Assembly (NCBI GenBank): GCA_016081115.2
Contig: CM071935.1
Location: 55,538,680 to 55,602,679, forward strand
Source of the DNA: Rehmannia glutinosa
Lineage: Eukaryota > Streptophyta > Magnoliopsida > Lamiales > Orobanchaceae
Length of the DNA: 64,000 nucleotides
Reading direction: 5' to 3'
Shown: positions 9,636 to 21,861 of the stretch, in pieces
How positions within the stretch are numbered: position 1 is the stretch's first letter
Layout of the letters: each line of letters opens with the position of its first letter
Made by a program: the position numbers and the translations under genes
Notes under the pieces: generated by a model
What the model was told of the DNA's origin: nothing
The model's input: the letters and a program-made list of their open reading frames with translations, nothing else
Database searches by the model: none

Positions 9636-12600
9636 TCAACGCCTTCGCTGCCTCCTTCTATCCTCTTCAGCTCAGTCAAAATCATCAGCTCTCTTTCATT
9701 TTCTTTCTTCTTCAGCTGCTTTCTTCTATTCATAAGCTCTTTTAGAAGCATCATCCTTCCGCTTCCTCTCGAGCCATTGCTCCATTTGCCTTATGTTCTC
9801 CTCTTCCTGTCTTCTCGCGGCTTCAGCATTCTTTCTAGCCGCCTTTAGATTTGCTACTTCATCATACCCAGCCCAGTAGAGTCTCCCTTTCTTTCCGGGA
9901 TCCACATATTTGATGTTTTTGGGTTTTGGACGAGGTTGAAAGCCTCTTCCTCCACCACTTCTTCCTCCTCCTCCGGGTGTATATTGTATATAAGTCTTCT
10001 GCTTACCAGCTGAATGGCTGCTGGTAGTCTGCTATTTATCAGCTTATTCGCACAATTTGAGACCCTTCTCCCAGTACAGATCCCAGGCTTGGGCTAAAGG
10101 CATCTTTTGGAAATAGCCTTCGGATTCGAGCGTCTTGAATTCTTCAACTGATCTTGGCTCAGTCCGTTGTCAGGTATGGCATCTTGATCCTTCCCTGCCA
10201 GAATGCCGCCGTATTATTTCAACACTTCTTCAATGCGGGCATCCGTCCACTTGTCGAACTCTTCCATCCCTGCTTCTACGATCCGCCTTTTCTCCGACAT
10301 TGGCACCGCAGAGTGTTCAATCGGCAGACTCACTAGAAGTTTGCTGATAATTGAGGCCGTAACATGACCCTGCTGAGGGGTTTCAGCTATCATTAACGTC
10401 AAATCCTTTGACCGTTCCCCCTCAGTTGTTTTTCCCTTCTTTTTCTCAGCTCCTGTCATCTTGGCTTCCGACTCTTTCAACTTTTCTTCTTTTAAACTCC
10501 TTAGGGACTCCTCTTCCCCGTTTTTGGCATCATCAAAGGAGATAGGAACCCCAGGGAACATCCCTGCGAGCATGAAGTCGAGTCTACTGAGAGCTGGGTT
10601 TTGCTTGGAGTCTGTTGCGGCATAAGCTGTCCGAAATTCTGAACGAGTGGCTTTTGACTCGTCTGCCACGAGTTTCATTTCAGCCATGAGAAGGCTGAAT
10701 TTTGCATTCATGGTCTCCTCAAGAAGCAGAACTTCTTTTCGTTGGAATTCACGCAGTAGCTCCATTTCTGTTTTGTGAGAGGCATGCAACCTCTCAATAT
10801 ACGCCTCCATCCTTTGCTTCATATCAGCATTGTCAGCACTCCAAACAAGCATCTTATTATATAACGCCTTGAAATAGCGAACTTTCTCGTATCGCATTGC
10901 ACTCGGCTGTTGAGACCACTCCCTGATCCTTACCACTATCCCTCTCAAATCTGTTGTGAGGGTGTCTAGTGAGGATTGTGCCGTTCGATCTTCTTAATCT
11001 CTTCACAGATCTTCTTGAAGACTTCACGAGTCTAAGCTGTCTTACCTGATTCAGATGCCGGCCATTCTGCATTGAAGTCAAAGTTTGCTGGCACAATAGA
11101 GTCGGTAGGGATTACGGGATCTTCTCGTAGAGTGAATCATCGCTGCTCTTTAGCGGTCTCTTCCTATAGCTCAGACAATTCGATTGAAAAGGGGAATAAT
11201 TGCTCAAAAGCATCATCTCGCACATATGGGATTGTTTTTGCGGTTTGTGCCTGTGATGTTTTTGGTTGAGTCGTTAATGTTGCAGCTGTGGGAGCCTGCG
11301 CAGATGACTTGGTTTCAGCTGGGGCTTTTGGAATGGGTTGGCCAGCTGACGGAGCCTCAGCTGTCTTTACAGCTTCTTCGGCCTCAGTGGATTTTTCTAA
11401 ATAAAATACCAGATCCTTTACTGCAACATCAGCATCATCGGATGATGATGAAACCTGGGGGCTTGGTTCATCATCGAAGTTGAATGTTTGAGGAGCACTT
11501 TGTAACTCGACTGACTCGTATGCTTGAGAACATCCTCAGTTGGGTCCCTTTGATGTGCAACGGGTGTGGACTCAGCTTCATCTTCAGACCCCAGAAATAA
11601 TATGTCAGGATTCTCCTAGGAGTCGTGAAGTGCGCTTATCTCCCTCTCAGACTCAGCGCTTTGTACATGAGGAATGTTCTGAATCTCTTGAACTTTACCC
11701 ATGGAAGTCTCAACCTCCCTTAGGCCTTCAACACCTCAAGCAGTCTCAACTGCAACGAGGCCTTCAACATTCCATTCGACAGTCACAGTTGTCTTAGGGT
11801 CTTCAACATTGGCATCCATAGGAGTTTCAACCCCTTGTATTGCGCTTTCACTGCCCAGAGTGTTAACTCCCGGGGCATTTCCATCCTGTGCCTCGACTGC
11901 AACAGTAGTGTCATCAGCCTTCAAAGCAGCTGACACTTCAGTTGGGACAGACTCAATTGTCCGAGCTTCGTCAATGTCAATCTGCTGTGGTTCTTTATTA
12001 GTTTCCATTTCGCCACCTTTCTTCAATATAGAGTAATCTGCAGCATCCTCCGACCCTGCTGCAGTGAAGTGAGTTTCCCCCTCAGCTGGCACACCAGCTG
12101 AGTCACTGATGATGAGGTCACTTTTCTCCAGACTCGTGCTTCTTCCATTGAGTGCTCAGCCGCCGGGGAAGGTGGTAAAACACCTTCATTAGGGGTTGGC
12201 TCAACTTGGGTGCCCAAGGTCCCAGTTTCATTGCCAATTCCCTTGGACCCATCCTCCAAGAGTACAGGGGATGTAGCTACAGTGATGTCTGTGGAAATCT
12301 GCTGCACTACCTCCAAAGGGTCGATTTGCAGCAGAGATTGAGACGACTCTCCTGGTCCTTCAAACAATTGTTGCTCATGCAACTGCCTGGATTCTCTTAG
12401 AGCCTGCTGCATATCTGACTTTTCTGCTGCAGCAATGGGATCCTCATCACTCTCAGATAACACATCGAGAAGTGTGTGATCGTGCTCACGAGTAAGCACA
12501 CACATCTTGGCATTTTCCAATGCACGGGCTTCATCGGCTGCCTTTTCTTTCTCTTCTTCCTTGATGATTCGAAAATGAATCATACAATTTGTGTCATCAA

Positions 12601-14203
12601 GAGCCTGGCATACAGTGGCAACACCGAGAAATTGCAACAACTCTTTCTCTTCTTCGATATACTCAGGGTGAGCGAGCTGCTCCCTTGAGTGATCCAGCTT
12701 CCATGCTCTCCACTCTCTAAGACGACGCTGAATATCTGGATACAGAGGAGAGTACATGATCACATCATCGTTATCATCCTCTTCTTGTCCTTCATTTTCT
12801 GGTATTGAAGGAAAGATATTATGTTGCTCTTCTTCTTCAACATCATCAGTAGCAGGTGGAGAGACAACATTTTCATGTGGATGTTCAGTTGTCTCAGCTG
12901 CTACATTATCCTCAGCTTTCTTCTCCATAGCTGGGTCTTCAGTAGGCCTCTGCTGATCATCCTCAGCAGACTTGGCAGTTTCATCTATGACTTCAGGAGA
13001 CTGCACTTCCTGAGTTTCAGCAGTCTCTGGTGTTTTCTCCAGCTGAGAGGTAGATTCATCTGTCTTTTCAAGCTCTGAAAGCTTGAAAATTCTTATTCTT
13101 TTGGTCTTAACCAAAGGAATTTCAGGTTCTGTTTCTTCTTCTGATTCTTTGGCGGCGGGGCCGGCATCCTTCTTGGAGGGAGCTACCTTCCTAGATTTGG
13201 CAGTCCTCTTCTTCCGTATTGTTGGAGATGGAATTTAGGTTTCCTTCTCAGCTTCGGCTGCAGGGGCAGGAGACTCAGCTGCACGGGCAGGCGACTTGGC
13301 TGTAGGGACAGGAGACTCCTTTTTCTTAGCTTCAGGGGCAGCTTTCTTCTTCGCAGCTACAGGGGCAGCTTTCTTCTTGGGAGGAGAGGTAACAGATGTG
13401 TGCTTGGGTTCAGCTGATTCCCTCTCACTTGTTTCCGCCTTCTTTGCGTGGGCGCTCTTCTGGGCTCCAGAGAGGTTGGCCCTGAACATCTTCTTGTTGA
13501 CATGGAAAGGTTTTCCATGTCGAAGAGGAATGCCCTTCACTTCCATAAGGTGGCCAATCACCAGGCCATAACCAAGAGATCCTCCAAAGGATCCGTCTTC
13601 CTTGAACGATTTATTTACAACGTTCTGGCGGAGTCTGTTGTACACGAACTCAGCCCAGTTGACTTTCTTGCCTTGCATGATCGCAGCCATGACGATCATC
13701 TTAGTCTTTGACAGCTTGTTGAAGATGCCAAACTTCATCTCTACACACTTGGAGACGATATCCATCAACTTGTGATAGTCGTCCTTCAGCAATTTCTTCT
13801 CAACTGTGTATACCACCTTAGCAGCACACTCTGGTTTGGCTACCTCTTTCCATGCAGCAACCAAGTCAACGTCAGATTCATTTATCTCCATCACTCCTTC
13901 CGACGGCAACAAACAGTGCTCTGCAAGGTCCTTAGCTGTTATTGTTATGTCCTTGCGGTGGACAGAAGACTTGATTCATTCGTCCTACACTTATGCATTG
14001 ACGTAGAACTGCGCCACCTCTTCTAGGTAGGTGTGCGAGTATTCCAAAGTTAGAAAAGCCTTAAGACCTGACTTTTCCAACATCTCAACAATCTTCTTCA
14101 CTAGGGTTTCATCAGAACCCTACTTTACCATGCCTTCGAAATCTACTGACGATCCTAAGTGGATTTGCTTTGATAGCTTGACAAAATCAAACTTAGGTGC
14201 CAT
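9636..14203 (-). pseudogene. ORF3 of element B: long extra ORF between pol and 3' LTR
   Basis: The minus-strand ATG at 14203 (MAPKFDFVKL) and the terminal TGA at 9636-9638 after an Arg-rich end (RRRQRR) define about 1,520 codons. In order: an N-terminal domain with helices around KVNWAEFVYNRL (about 13640) and SLGYGLVIGHLMEVKG; a Lys/Ala/Pro repeat linker (13240-13440); a long acidic Glu/Gln/Ser-rich middle (11700-13110); a Ser/Asp patch (11430-11460); a coiled-coil-like segment with MRYEKVRYFKALYNKMLVW (10850) and ETPQQGHVT (10370); a Gly/Arg patch (9930-9990); and a Lys/Arg/Glu tail. Breaks: TAG 14120-14122, a cluster TAA/TAG/TGA near 13975-14000, TAA at 13235, a frameshift near 12140, and stops near 11735 and 11625. 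Several stops fit Gln or Arg codons with C-to-T change. Position matches the env-like ORF of Sireviruses, but no signal peptide or membrane segment is evident. Function unknown. Confidence 0.8.
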
Positions 14204-14764
14204 TTTTAGAGATTTTTACCGATTAAAACTTGATGAACTTGCTTGAGGACACTTAGGGTTTTCGAGAGAGAAAATAGCCTACTTTTTTTTTTGCTTAAAG
14301 ATGAACAGTTTCCGAATGAGAGAGAGAAAACTGAAGAAATTGTATATAAGGGTTATGAAAGGACGGTTCTTTTGGATTTTGAAATTCTGATCAAAATCAA
14401 CAGTTCAGATTTAGCACGTCAAACCCCATTTAATTCCTCGCATTTAATGCGGCAGCATTTATATCCAATCATATGCTTACAGTGCAGCTTTTGACAGTAC
14501 CTGTCATTATTACGCTGACGTCATCCTTAAAAACATTCCCACTCATTTAAAACGACTGCGTTTTTTGTCACTTAGCTCATAAATGACTCAACTTATCTCA
14601 ATAATGACTTGACTCTTCTTCTCTCTTTTCATTAAGCGACTCAGCTGTCAGCTAACTCGATACAGCTGACTTTCCGATATGGCTGTTTCACTTGGCTGAT
14701 GTGAAAAACTTGTTCAATTTTCATCTTTTCATCTTCCTTCTCTTCTGATTGAGTCTTCTGAGTG
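14204..14764 (-). other. pol-ORF3 spacer of element B
   Basis: Collinear with 211-764 in element A. No coding motifs are seen. A TATA-like box and CT tract lie at the ORF3 end, and CAGCTG motifs cluster at the pol end. Confidence 0.7.
14319..14349 (-). promoter_or_regulatory. Candidate internal promoter for ORF3, element B
   Basis: Minus strand: TTATATACA (TATA at 14343-14348), then a CTCTCTCTC tract (about 14319-14328), then the ORF3 ATG at 14203, about 140 nt from the TATA. Spacing and motifs match the copy in element A at 320-354. Confidence 0.4.
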
Positions 14765-17700
14765 TTAACTCAGCTCAATTAACCCTAGCTCATGCTTAAG
14801 CTCTTCAAATATTGATTCACACAGAGGCTTAGTGAATATATTAGCTAACTGCTTATCAGTTGAGATATTCCAAAGTGATGTCTTTCTTTTCAACATGATC
14901 TCTTATAAAATGATATTTGACATCTTGAATGCAACACAGGATTCTGAGTGATTGCAATAGCACTTGTATTATCACACATAATTGGAATCTCTTTTTCTTC
15001 AATTTCATAATCTCTCAGCTGATGTCTCATCCATAAGACTTGGGCTGTGACAAAAGACTATGTACTATGTACTGTTGACTCGGATGTGGCTATTGAACAT
15101 TGCTTCTTACTAAACCAAGAAACTAATCTGTTTCCAAGCATTTGACATGTACCTGAAGTACTCTTCATGTCAACTCTACATCCAGTATAGTCCGAGTCTG
15201 AGTAACCAATAAGCTTGAATCCACCTTCCTTTGCATACCATAAGCCAACTTCCGGCATCCCTTCAAATATCTTAGGATTCTCTTAGCTGCAGTCATGTGG
15301 CTCTCCTTTGGTGCAGATTGAAATCTTGCACATACACCTCTTTGCAAAGGTGATGTCCGGTTTCTTTGGTATTAAATAGAGAAGTGATCCAATAAGTACC
15401 TATTTCTTGTTTGATCTACACCACCATCTCGCATCCATGTCCATCTTGGTGATGTGTTCATTGGTATTTTCACGAGAAGACTTCTCTTCCATACCAAATT
15501 TCTTCATTAAATCTCTGGTGTACTTTGTTTGACTTATGAAAGTTTCATCCTTCAATTGCTTAACTTGAAGTCCTAGGAAGACTCCCATCATGCTCATTTC
15601 AAATTTGCCTTGCATGAGGTTTGAGAACTTATCACACAGCTCCTTATTTGTGGATCCAAAAATGATATCATCCACATATATTTGAAAAAGAAGTATACTC
15701 TCTCCATCTTGAATTCTGAAGAGTGTTCTGTCCACCTTTGCCTTTGGTGAATCCATTATCAGTTAGAAATTGAGATAATGTACCATACCATGCTCTTGGT
15801 GCCAGTTTCAATCCATATAATGCTTTCTTGAGCTTGTACACCTTATCTCCAATGGTCTTCTGCTCAAAACCTGGAGGTTGTTCAACATAGACTTCTTCCG
15901 CTAACAGTCCATTTAAGAATGCACTTTTCACATCCATTTGATATACAGTGAAGTTCTTGTGTGCAGCATAGGCAAGAAACATCCTTATTGCTTCTAATCT
16001 TGCAACAAGAGCAAGGTTTCATCAAAATCTATTCCCTCTTCATGGCAATACCCTTTGGCTACCAATCTTGCTTTGTTTCTTACCACAGATCCTTTCTCAT
16101 TCATCTTGTTTCAGAAAACCCATTTTGTGCTAATAACATTCTGATGGGTTGGTCTCTTCACCAATTCCCATACTTTGTTCCTTTCAAACAAATTCAACTC
16201 TTCTTGCATGGCTTGAATCCAATGTGTGTTATCCAATGCTTGAGACACATCTTTTGGCTCTATTTGGGAAATAAAACAAGTAAACATTGCTTCTTGATGA
16301 GCTCTAGATATGGTTCTTACACCATCTCTAACATCTCCAATAACTAACTTTAGTGGATGGTCTCTCAGCCATCTCACATCAGGTTGAAGCAAATCAGCTG
16401 GGTTCAGCTGTCTCGCAGCTGCGTTGTCTTGAGCAGCTCTTTCATAATCATTCAACTATAGACTTTCCAGCTGTCTTTGAGATTCAGCTCTCTCATCTTC
16501 ATTTTGGTTGATTACTCCTACTTCAGCTTCAACATAAGGACTCTTCTGCATAATTGGCTGATTCAGCTTATCAGCTAACTCTTAAATGTCTTCTCCATTC
16601 ACATTAGGTTCATCAAAAACCACATGAATAGACTCTTCTATGACCATAGTCCTCTTGTTCAGCACTCTATAGGCTTTGCTCTCAGCTGAGTAGCCCAAAA
16701 AGATACCTTCATCAACTTTAACATCAAAAGCCTTTAAATTATCCTTGCATTGTTGTGGATGAAGCATTTACATCCAAATATTCTAAAATATGCAACATTT
16801 GGCTTTCTCCTTGTCCATATCTCATAGGGAGTCTTGGTCAATTGCCTGTTTATCATGCATCTATTTTGAGTATAACATGCAGTGTTGATGGCTTCAGCCC
16901 AAAATCTCTTAAGCAATCCAGCTTCAGCTAACATGCTTCTTGCAGTTTCCTTGAGAGTTCTGTTTCTTCTTTCAGCTACTCCATTCTGATGTGGAGTTCT
17001 TGTTGCAGATAACTCATGAGCAATACCATTTTCAACACAATACTGAGTGATTATCCCATTGACAAACTCAGTTCCTCTATCAGACCTTATTTTTATAATG
17101 GTTTGGCTCTTTTCATTTTGAACTTTTTCATCAGCTGAGGTAACTTCTGCAAAGTTTCCTTCTTTTTGCACATGAAGATTGTCCATGTATATCTTGAATA
17201 ATCATCTATCACCACTAAGGTGTATTTCTTTCCACTTATGCTGGTTGGTTCAACAGGACCAAATAAATCCATATGCAACAGATGCAATATCCTTGTTGAA
17301 GAAGGACTAGGCTTCTCCTTGAATGAAGATTTGATTTGCTTTCCCATCTGGCATGCATCACATACACTTTCCTTCTTGTACACTGAGTCTGGTAATCCTT
17401 CCACAAGATGACTCCTTGCAATCTTGTTGATTGTCTTGAAGTTCAGATGACTCAGCTTCTTGTGCCACAACCAACTTGATTCGGTGTGCTCTTTGCTATG
17501 ACAGTGCTTGGTGTGGCGATGAGACGATCTACCACATACATATTCTTCTGTCTTGATCCTTGCAGCACTATTTCATTTGATTCAGTATCTTTAACCTAGC
17601 ACACTCCCATATTGAATCCAACATTATAGCCCTTGTCACAGAGTTGGCTGATGCTTAACAGGTTGAAGTTGATGCCTTCAATATATGCAACATCTGTGAT

Positions 17701-17901
17701 TTCTAATTCATTCTTCTTGATGGATCCAGTGCCTTTTATTTTCTCTGGATCTTCATTTCCTCTAAATATGACTTTTGCACCTCTAATCTTCTTGAACCTT
17801 GACAAAATTTTCTTATTTCCGGTCATATGTCTGGAATAGCCACTATCCATGTACCAGGTTCCTTGGCACTCAGTTGTTCCTTGAACCTGCAATCAAGGAA
17901 A
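14765..17901 (-). pseudogene. pol of element B: PR, IN, RT, RNase H
   Basis: The protease motif reads DSGYSRHMTGN (about 17845), with Cys replaced by Tyr. The IN zinc finger is WHKKLSHLNF..CDACQMGK (17340-17470). The IN core has VVIDDYSRYTW (17200) and RSDRGTEFVNG (17080), followed by HQNGVAERRNRTLKETARSM (17000). RT contains KSAFLNGLLAEEVYVEQPPG (15900) and YVDDIIFGST (15670). RNase H is partial (SDSDYTGCRVDMKSTSGTC near 15190). It ends with a TAA at 14765. Frameshifts lie near 17100-17190, 16015, 15735 and 15420. An 8-nt loss removes part of the GELTFFLG motif near 15585, and the AGSCC segment of RNase H is replaced at 15048-15065. Confidence 0.92.
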
Positions 17902-17905
17902 TTAG
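17887..17905 (-). promoter_or_regulatory. gag-pol junction with double stop and splice-acceptor-like motif, element B
   Basis: Minus strand: CTAAT (TAA stop 17902-17904), TTTCC, TGA stop (17893-17895), TTGCAG/G with AG at 17887-17888. It matches a plant branch point (CTRAY) and 3' splice site and is nearly identical in copy E. Confidence 0.45.
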
Positions 17906-20182
17906 TTTTTAAGTACCCATACTTGTCTGGGTCCTGAGGGGTTAGTGTTGTAAGATGATCCAACCAACCTATAGCCAAATGATTTGACTCTAAGAGGTTG
18001 TCATCTATATGTGCCATAATCATAATTCACTTTGGCAAATTGCTTGGGAGCTTTAGGTTCATACAGCTGTTTCTTTTGTCTGTATGTGTGTGTGTGTGTT
18101 TTAGCAACTGCCTTCTTTGTGTAGTTGTGATATTTCTGAGTGTAGCCTTTGGAATGACCTTTGCTTAGGTTTAGGTCTTTGCCATCTAGGCTTTTATTCC
18201 ATTTGTCTTTGCTGATTTTTCACATTATTCCAATTAGCTTGGCTTGGGTAGTTTCTACCATTTCCATCATATGTGTTTCTCTGATGAAACTTCTAGGGTT
18301 TTTGGTATCTCTGTTTATTCTTCACAGAGTACTTTCTGTTTGGAGTTTGCTGAGGAACTCTGTGATTTCTTCTCACCGCCCTATCAAGATACTCAATCAA
18401 GTTGTTTTCCTTTCCCTTTATATCCAAGGCCAGTTTGTTTGTGATTGTCCTTTGGAATGAATGTGGGTGCAACATTTGATGTTTTGGGTTTTTGAGATGC
18501 TTCATTACTCGAAGATACTTTTTTCCAAAATCACTCTAGGATTTTGAATGTGCACAAAGGAATTGAATCATATGCCTATCTTATCTCCACATTCTTTTTG
18601 GCTCATGATAAGGTCATCCAATGATTTGGATGCCTTTGTAAATGAGGCAATTACATTTTTAAGATCATTTTCTCTCTTTTCTATAGCAGCTATCTCTGCT
18701 ATCAGTTTGGCATTCTCAGCCTTTAGCTCTTTGTTCTCACCAGCTATGTGACTTAGAGTACTCAGCTCCTTAGTCAACTGTGAGTTTTGGCTTTTGAGCT
18801 GGTTGTTTTCCTCATTTAAGAGTGTGTGTGAGGATTTAATGTGCTCAAAGTCTTTCATCATTTTGCCTAATGAATCATAAAGGTCAGTGGGTGATGAAGT
18901 GTGTGTGTCACAATCACTATCACTTGAATTTGAATGAGATGAGTTAGAGTATACCTCATCTTCTTGGTCTGGTTGATCTAGTTCTTTATCCATAAGTCAG
19001 ATCATGGCTTCTTCTTCAGAATCACTTGAGTAGTCAGCTTCACTACTCTCCGAGTCTGCTGCTTCTTTAGACTTAGTTGTCTCAGAAGTCTCAACAGCCA
19101 ACATGGCTTTCTTCTTTCTCTGAAGATTTTCTTTCTTCTTCATTTCCGTACTTGTTGACTGGTGGATAAGAACAGTCAACTGCAAAGTGTCCTGGTTTTC
19201 TGCAATTCCAACACAGGTTCTCAGCTTTTTGGTCAGCTCTCTCTGTTCTTGGGTTATCAGCTCTCTGATATTCAACTCTTTGATGCTCAGCTCTCTTGGG
19301 TGGCCTATCTTCCCTTGACTTAGAGGGTGTTGAATGTCTCCTGGAGGTTTCACCCTTATTTCTCTTATAGTTCTTATTGAAGAACTTATTGAATCTTTTG
19401 ACCATTAGGGCAATCTCCTCTTGGTCTATGGCTTCCTTGACTTCAACTCTCTTTCCATCCTTGACTATAAGTGCAGCTGTCTTAGGTACAACTATCTCTT
19501 CTTGCTCTTTTCTTCTCAGATCAAACTCATAGGCTTTGAGATCTGATAACAGCTCATGATTGGATGTTGTTGTGAGGTTCATTGAATGTCTCAGGGCCAT
19601 GACCTTCATTTCCCAATTAGTTGGGAGGCTTCTTAGAATCTTCATAAACATTTCCCTTTGTGTATCTTCTTTCCCAATTGCTGATAGCTCATTTGTGATT
19701 TCAGTGAATCTGGCATCCAGCTTATCCAAGGTTTCACCTGCAAGCATTTTAAAATTTTCAAATTTTTGTACAACAACAGACAATTTATTATCTTTAATTT
19801 GCTCAGATCCTTCACAAATTAAAGTTATTTTATCCCAAATTTCTTTTGCAGATTTGCAATATTTGACTTTATTGAACATTGCTTTGTCCAATGTCTTGTA
19901 AAGTATGTCCTTGGCCACATTGTCCAAGTTGTATCTCTTTCTGTCATCGTTAGTCCACTCAGTCCTAGGCTTTTCAACCATGGCTAGTCTTTCTTCATCT
20001 GCTTCTGCTACTACAACTGTTATTCTCACAACTATGTTCACCTTAAGTATTTGCAGTGGCCCATCGTCTATCACTAGCCATATTTTATCATGTAAAGCAG
20101 ATAGATGAGCTTGCATACAAATTTTCCAGTCATAAAATTCCTCAACAGTGAACATAGGAATGGGTGTCATATTTGCTTCCAT
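17902..20182 (-). pseudogene. gag of element B
   Basis: The ATG at 20182 opens a frame of about 360 codons through the UBN2-type domain, the basic linker and a complete CCHC knuckle (CWNCRKPGHFAVDC near 19205). A deletion of roughly a dozen nt near 19120 then shifts the frame just past NKYGNEEERK. In the other frame follow the acidic stretch and a coiled coil ending KECGDKIGI (18570-18990), with a TGA near 19000 and further breaks near 18500 and 18150. The upstream half is the longest clean gag reading frame after copy E. Confidence 0.92.
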
Positions 20183-20294
20183 GATAATAACTTTGCTAAG
20201 AATGAAAGATTTTGAAAATGCAAGTGTTAAAAATCTTTTAGAAAAGATAGAGATCTAGTTTAGTAACCAGTGCGGAAGGCTCAATGAACCAACC

Positions 20295-20306
20295 GCTCTG
20301 ATACCA
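20295..20306 (-). other. Primer binding site, element B
   Basis: TGGTATCAGAGC on the minus strand, two bases from the LTR end; initiator-Met type. Confidence 0.9.
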
Positions 20307-20308
20307 CT

Positions 20309-21861
20309 TGTAGGTCCCAAGGGGTGTGAGTAAGGTTTAGAAGGAGGGGGGGGGGGGTTGCATAAACCTTACCAAATTTTTGAGTTTAGTCCTTTTAAAA
20401 CTTTACAAAGTTAACACAAACAGCTAAGTCCTCGAGGGACAGCTAAGTTGGTTATTCAGTAGAGTTAGCCACTCAACAAACTCGACAGAGCTATTGATAA
20501 AATAACTCAGCTGTTTAACTTGAACCTTAACTTGGCTGTGTTAGTTTTATCAGCGGAAGACTTAACACCCTTTGATTTGTTTTAAACTTGTTTTAACACT
20601 TGATTTTAGCACTTGGCTATTAATCAGTTTGGATAGCAAATGAGTTTATCAGCAGATATAAAGTAGATATGCAGAAATATAAATGTGCTGAAAAATAAAT
20701 GACAGTCATTTTTATAGAGGTTCAAAGATGGGGTAATTCTTCTAATACTCTCTTCTCCAACTCCTGGAGGAATAAACTAAGTAACAGATCAGTTTACAGA
20801 GTGGTGAACAGTCTAGAGACAACATTAGTCACACAGCTGGCTTATCGTCCGACTTAGCTTCTTCACAGGGCAGCTACCTTGCTACTTCAGATCACTTTCT
20901 CAAGCTATTGGATTTGATCACGAATCCCTTCAATAACTTGATACTGGTTCGACCTTGAACCTTCCAACAATCCTCCTTGGAGAGTATACCCCTTTTGATT
21001 CTTCAAAAGTTTCCTCTTCAACAGTTTGAAGTTGTCTTTCCTTCACAGCTTTGTGTTGGATTGATTTCCTTCGAGTTTTAGGCTTGAGGATTTGCTTGAA
21101 TATCTTGAGAATACTTGCAGGTTTACAGCTTGAATATTGCTTGCTTGTTCGTGGTTCAGGTAATCAAGGTAACCTTTTCTAAATGAGTTTCCTCAGCCTT
21201 TTATAGTGAACTTTCAAAAATCTGCCCGTTGAAGAGATAGGCTAATTTTCAAAAGACACTTGTGTTCGTTGGCTTGTCTTTTCTTGGTCTTCAATCTTGA
21301 GATGTAGACCTTTCCTCGTATTAAATGAATGTGCAGCTTTTCAGATTCTGACACGAGGTGCAGTGCTTCCCATTAGTTTATTCCTTTTGCACGCTTCTGG
21401 GATGAGCACTTTAAGACCTGGCAGCATGGAAGTATTACTTATTTAAGTAATGTTCTTGAATTTTGTGCAACGGATTCATTTCAGTCAACCCCTCTTGGCT
21501 GCTGCCTATTTCCCCAGGTGACTTGAGTCTGCTCCAATCATTTAAAGACTCATCTGTCACTTTCAACTTATGACTTGGCTTCCTGAGATGAATTTGACTG
21601 ACACTTCACACATCTGTTCCTCAGCTGATACATCTTCAGTCAAGTTCTTGATCTCCCTTCTCGACCTTACTCAGTTGTTCCACAGCGGAGTCTTCACTTC
21701 AGTCTTCAGTTGAATTCTTGTATTTCCAGGCATAGCTGACTTGACTCAAATTTTCCACCCCTATCTATTATAATGAAAATTACAAGGAAAATGGGGTACC
21801 AACTTTCTAGTTTAAGTTTTACATGGCAATCATCAAAATCTATAAAACAAATTTCCCAACA
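20309..21861 (-). repeat. 5' LTR of element B
   Basis: 1,553 bp, plus-strand ends TGTAGGTCCC..TTTCCCAACA. PBS on the left; on the right the gag-pol region of element C starts at once (AGATGATCCAACC). A G-homopolymer of about 14 nt lies at 20344-20357, where other copies have 6-8 G. A TATA box lies near 21195 (minus). Confidence 0.92.

Larger units (their letters stand above)
7911..21861 (-). mobile_element. Sirevirus-like Ty1/copia element B (most complete copy)
   Basis: About 13.95 kb with both LTRs: 5' LTR 20309-21861, PBS 20295-20306, gag 17902-20182, pol 14765-17901, spacer, ORF3 9636-14203 and 3' LTR 7911-9481 (shared with A). The internal region has all protein domains in Ty1/copia order (gag, PR, IN, RT, RH) plus the long ORF3. 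It is degenerate, with frameshifts in gag, IN and RT, DSGCS changed to DSGYS in the protease, and C-to-T type stops in ORF3. The 5' LTR abuts gag of element C, so B probably inserted into C; the left part of C would then lie beyond the left window edge. Confidence 0.9.

Noticed and set aside
10135..11797. Several plus-strand frames of 60-99 codons opposite ORF3
   Set aside because: No start context or motif; the minus strand shows the conserved ORF3 protein.
12756..13078. Ser- and Phe-rich plus-strand frames opposite ORF3
   Set aside because: Antisense of the acidic Glu/Ser-rich ORF3 middle; biased composition explains the lack of stops.
20344..20357. G homopolymer as a regulatory signal
   Set aside because: It is an expansion of the G tract present in all LTR copies and is prone to sequencing error.
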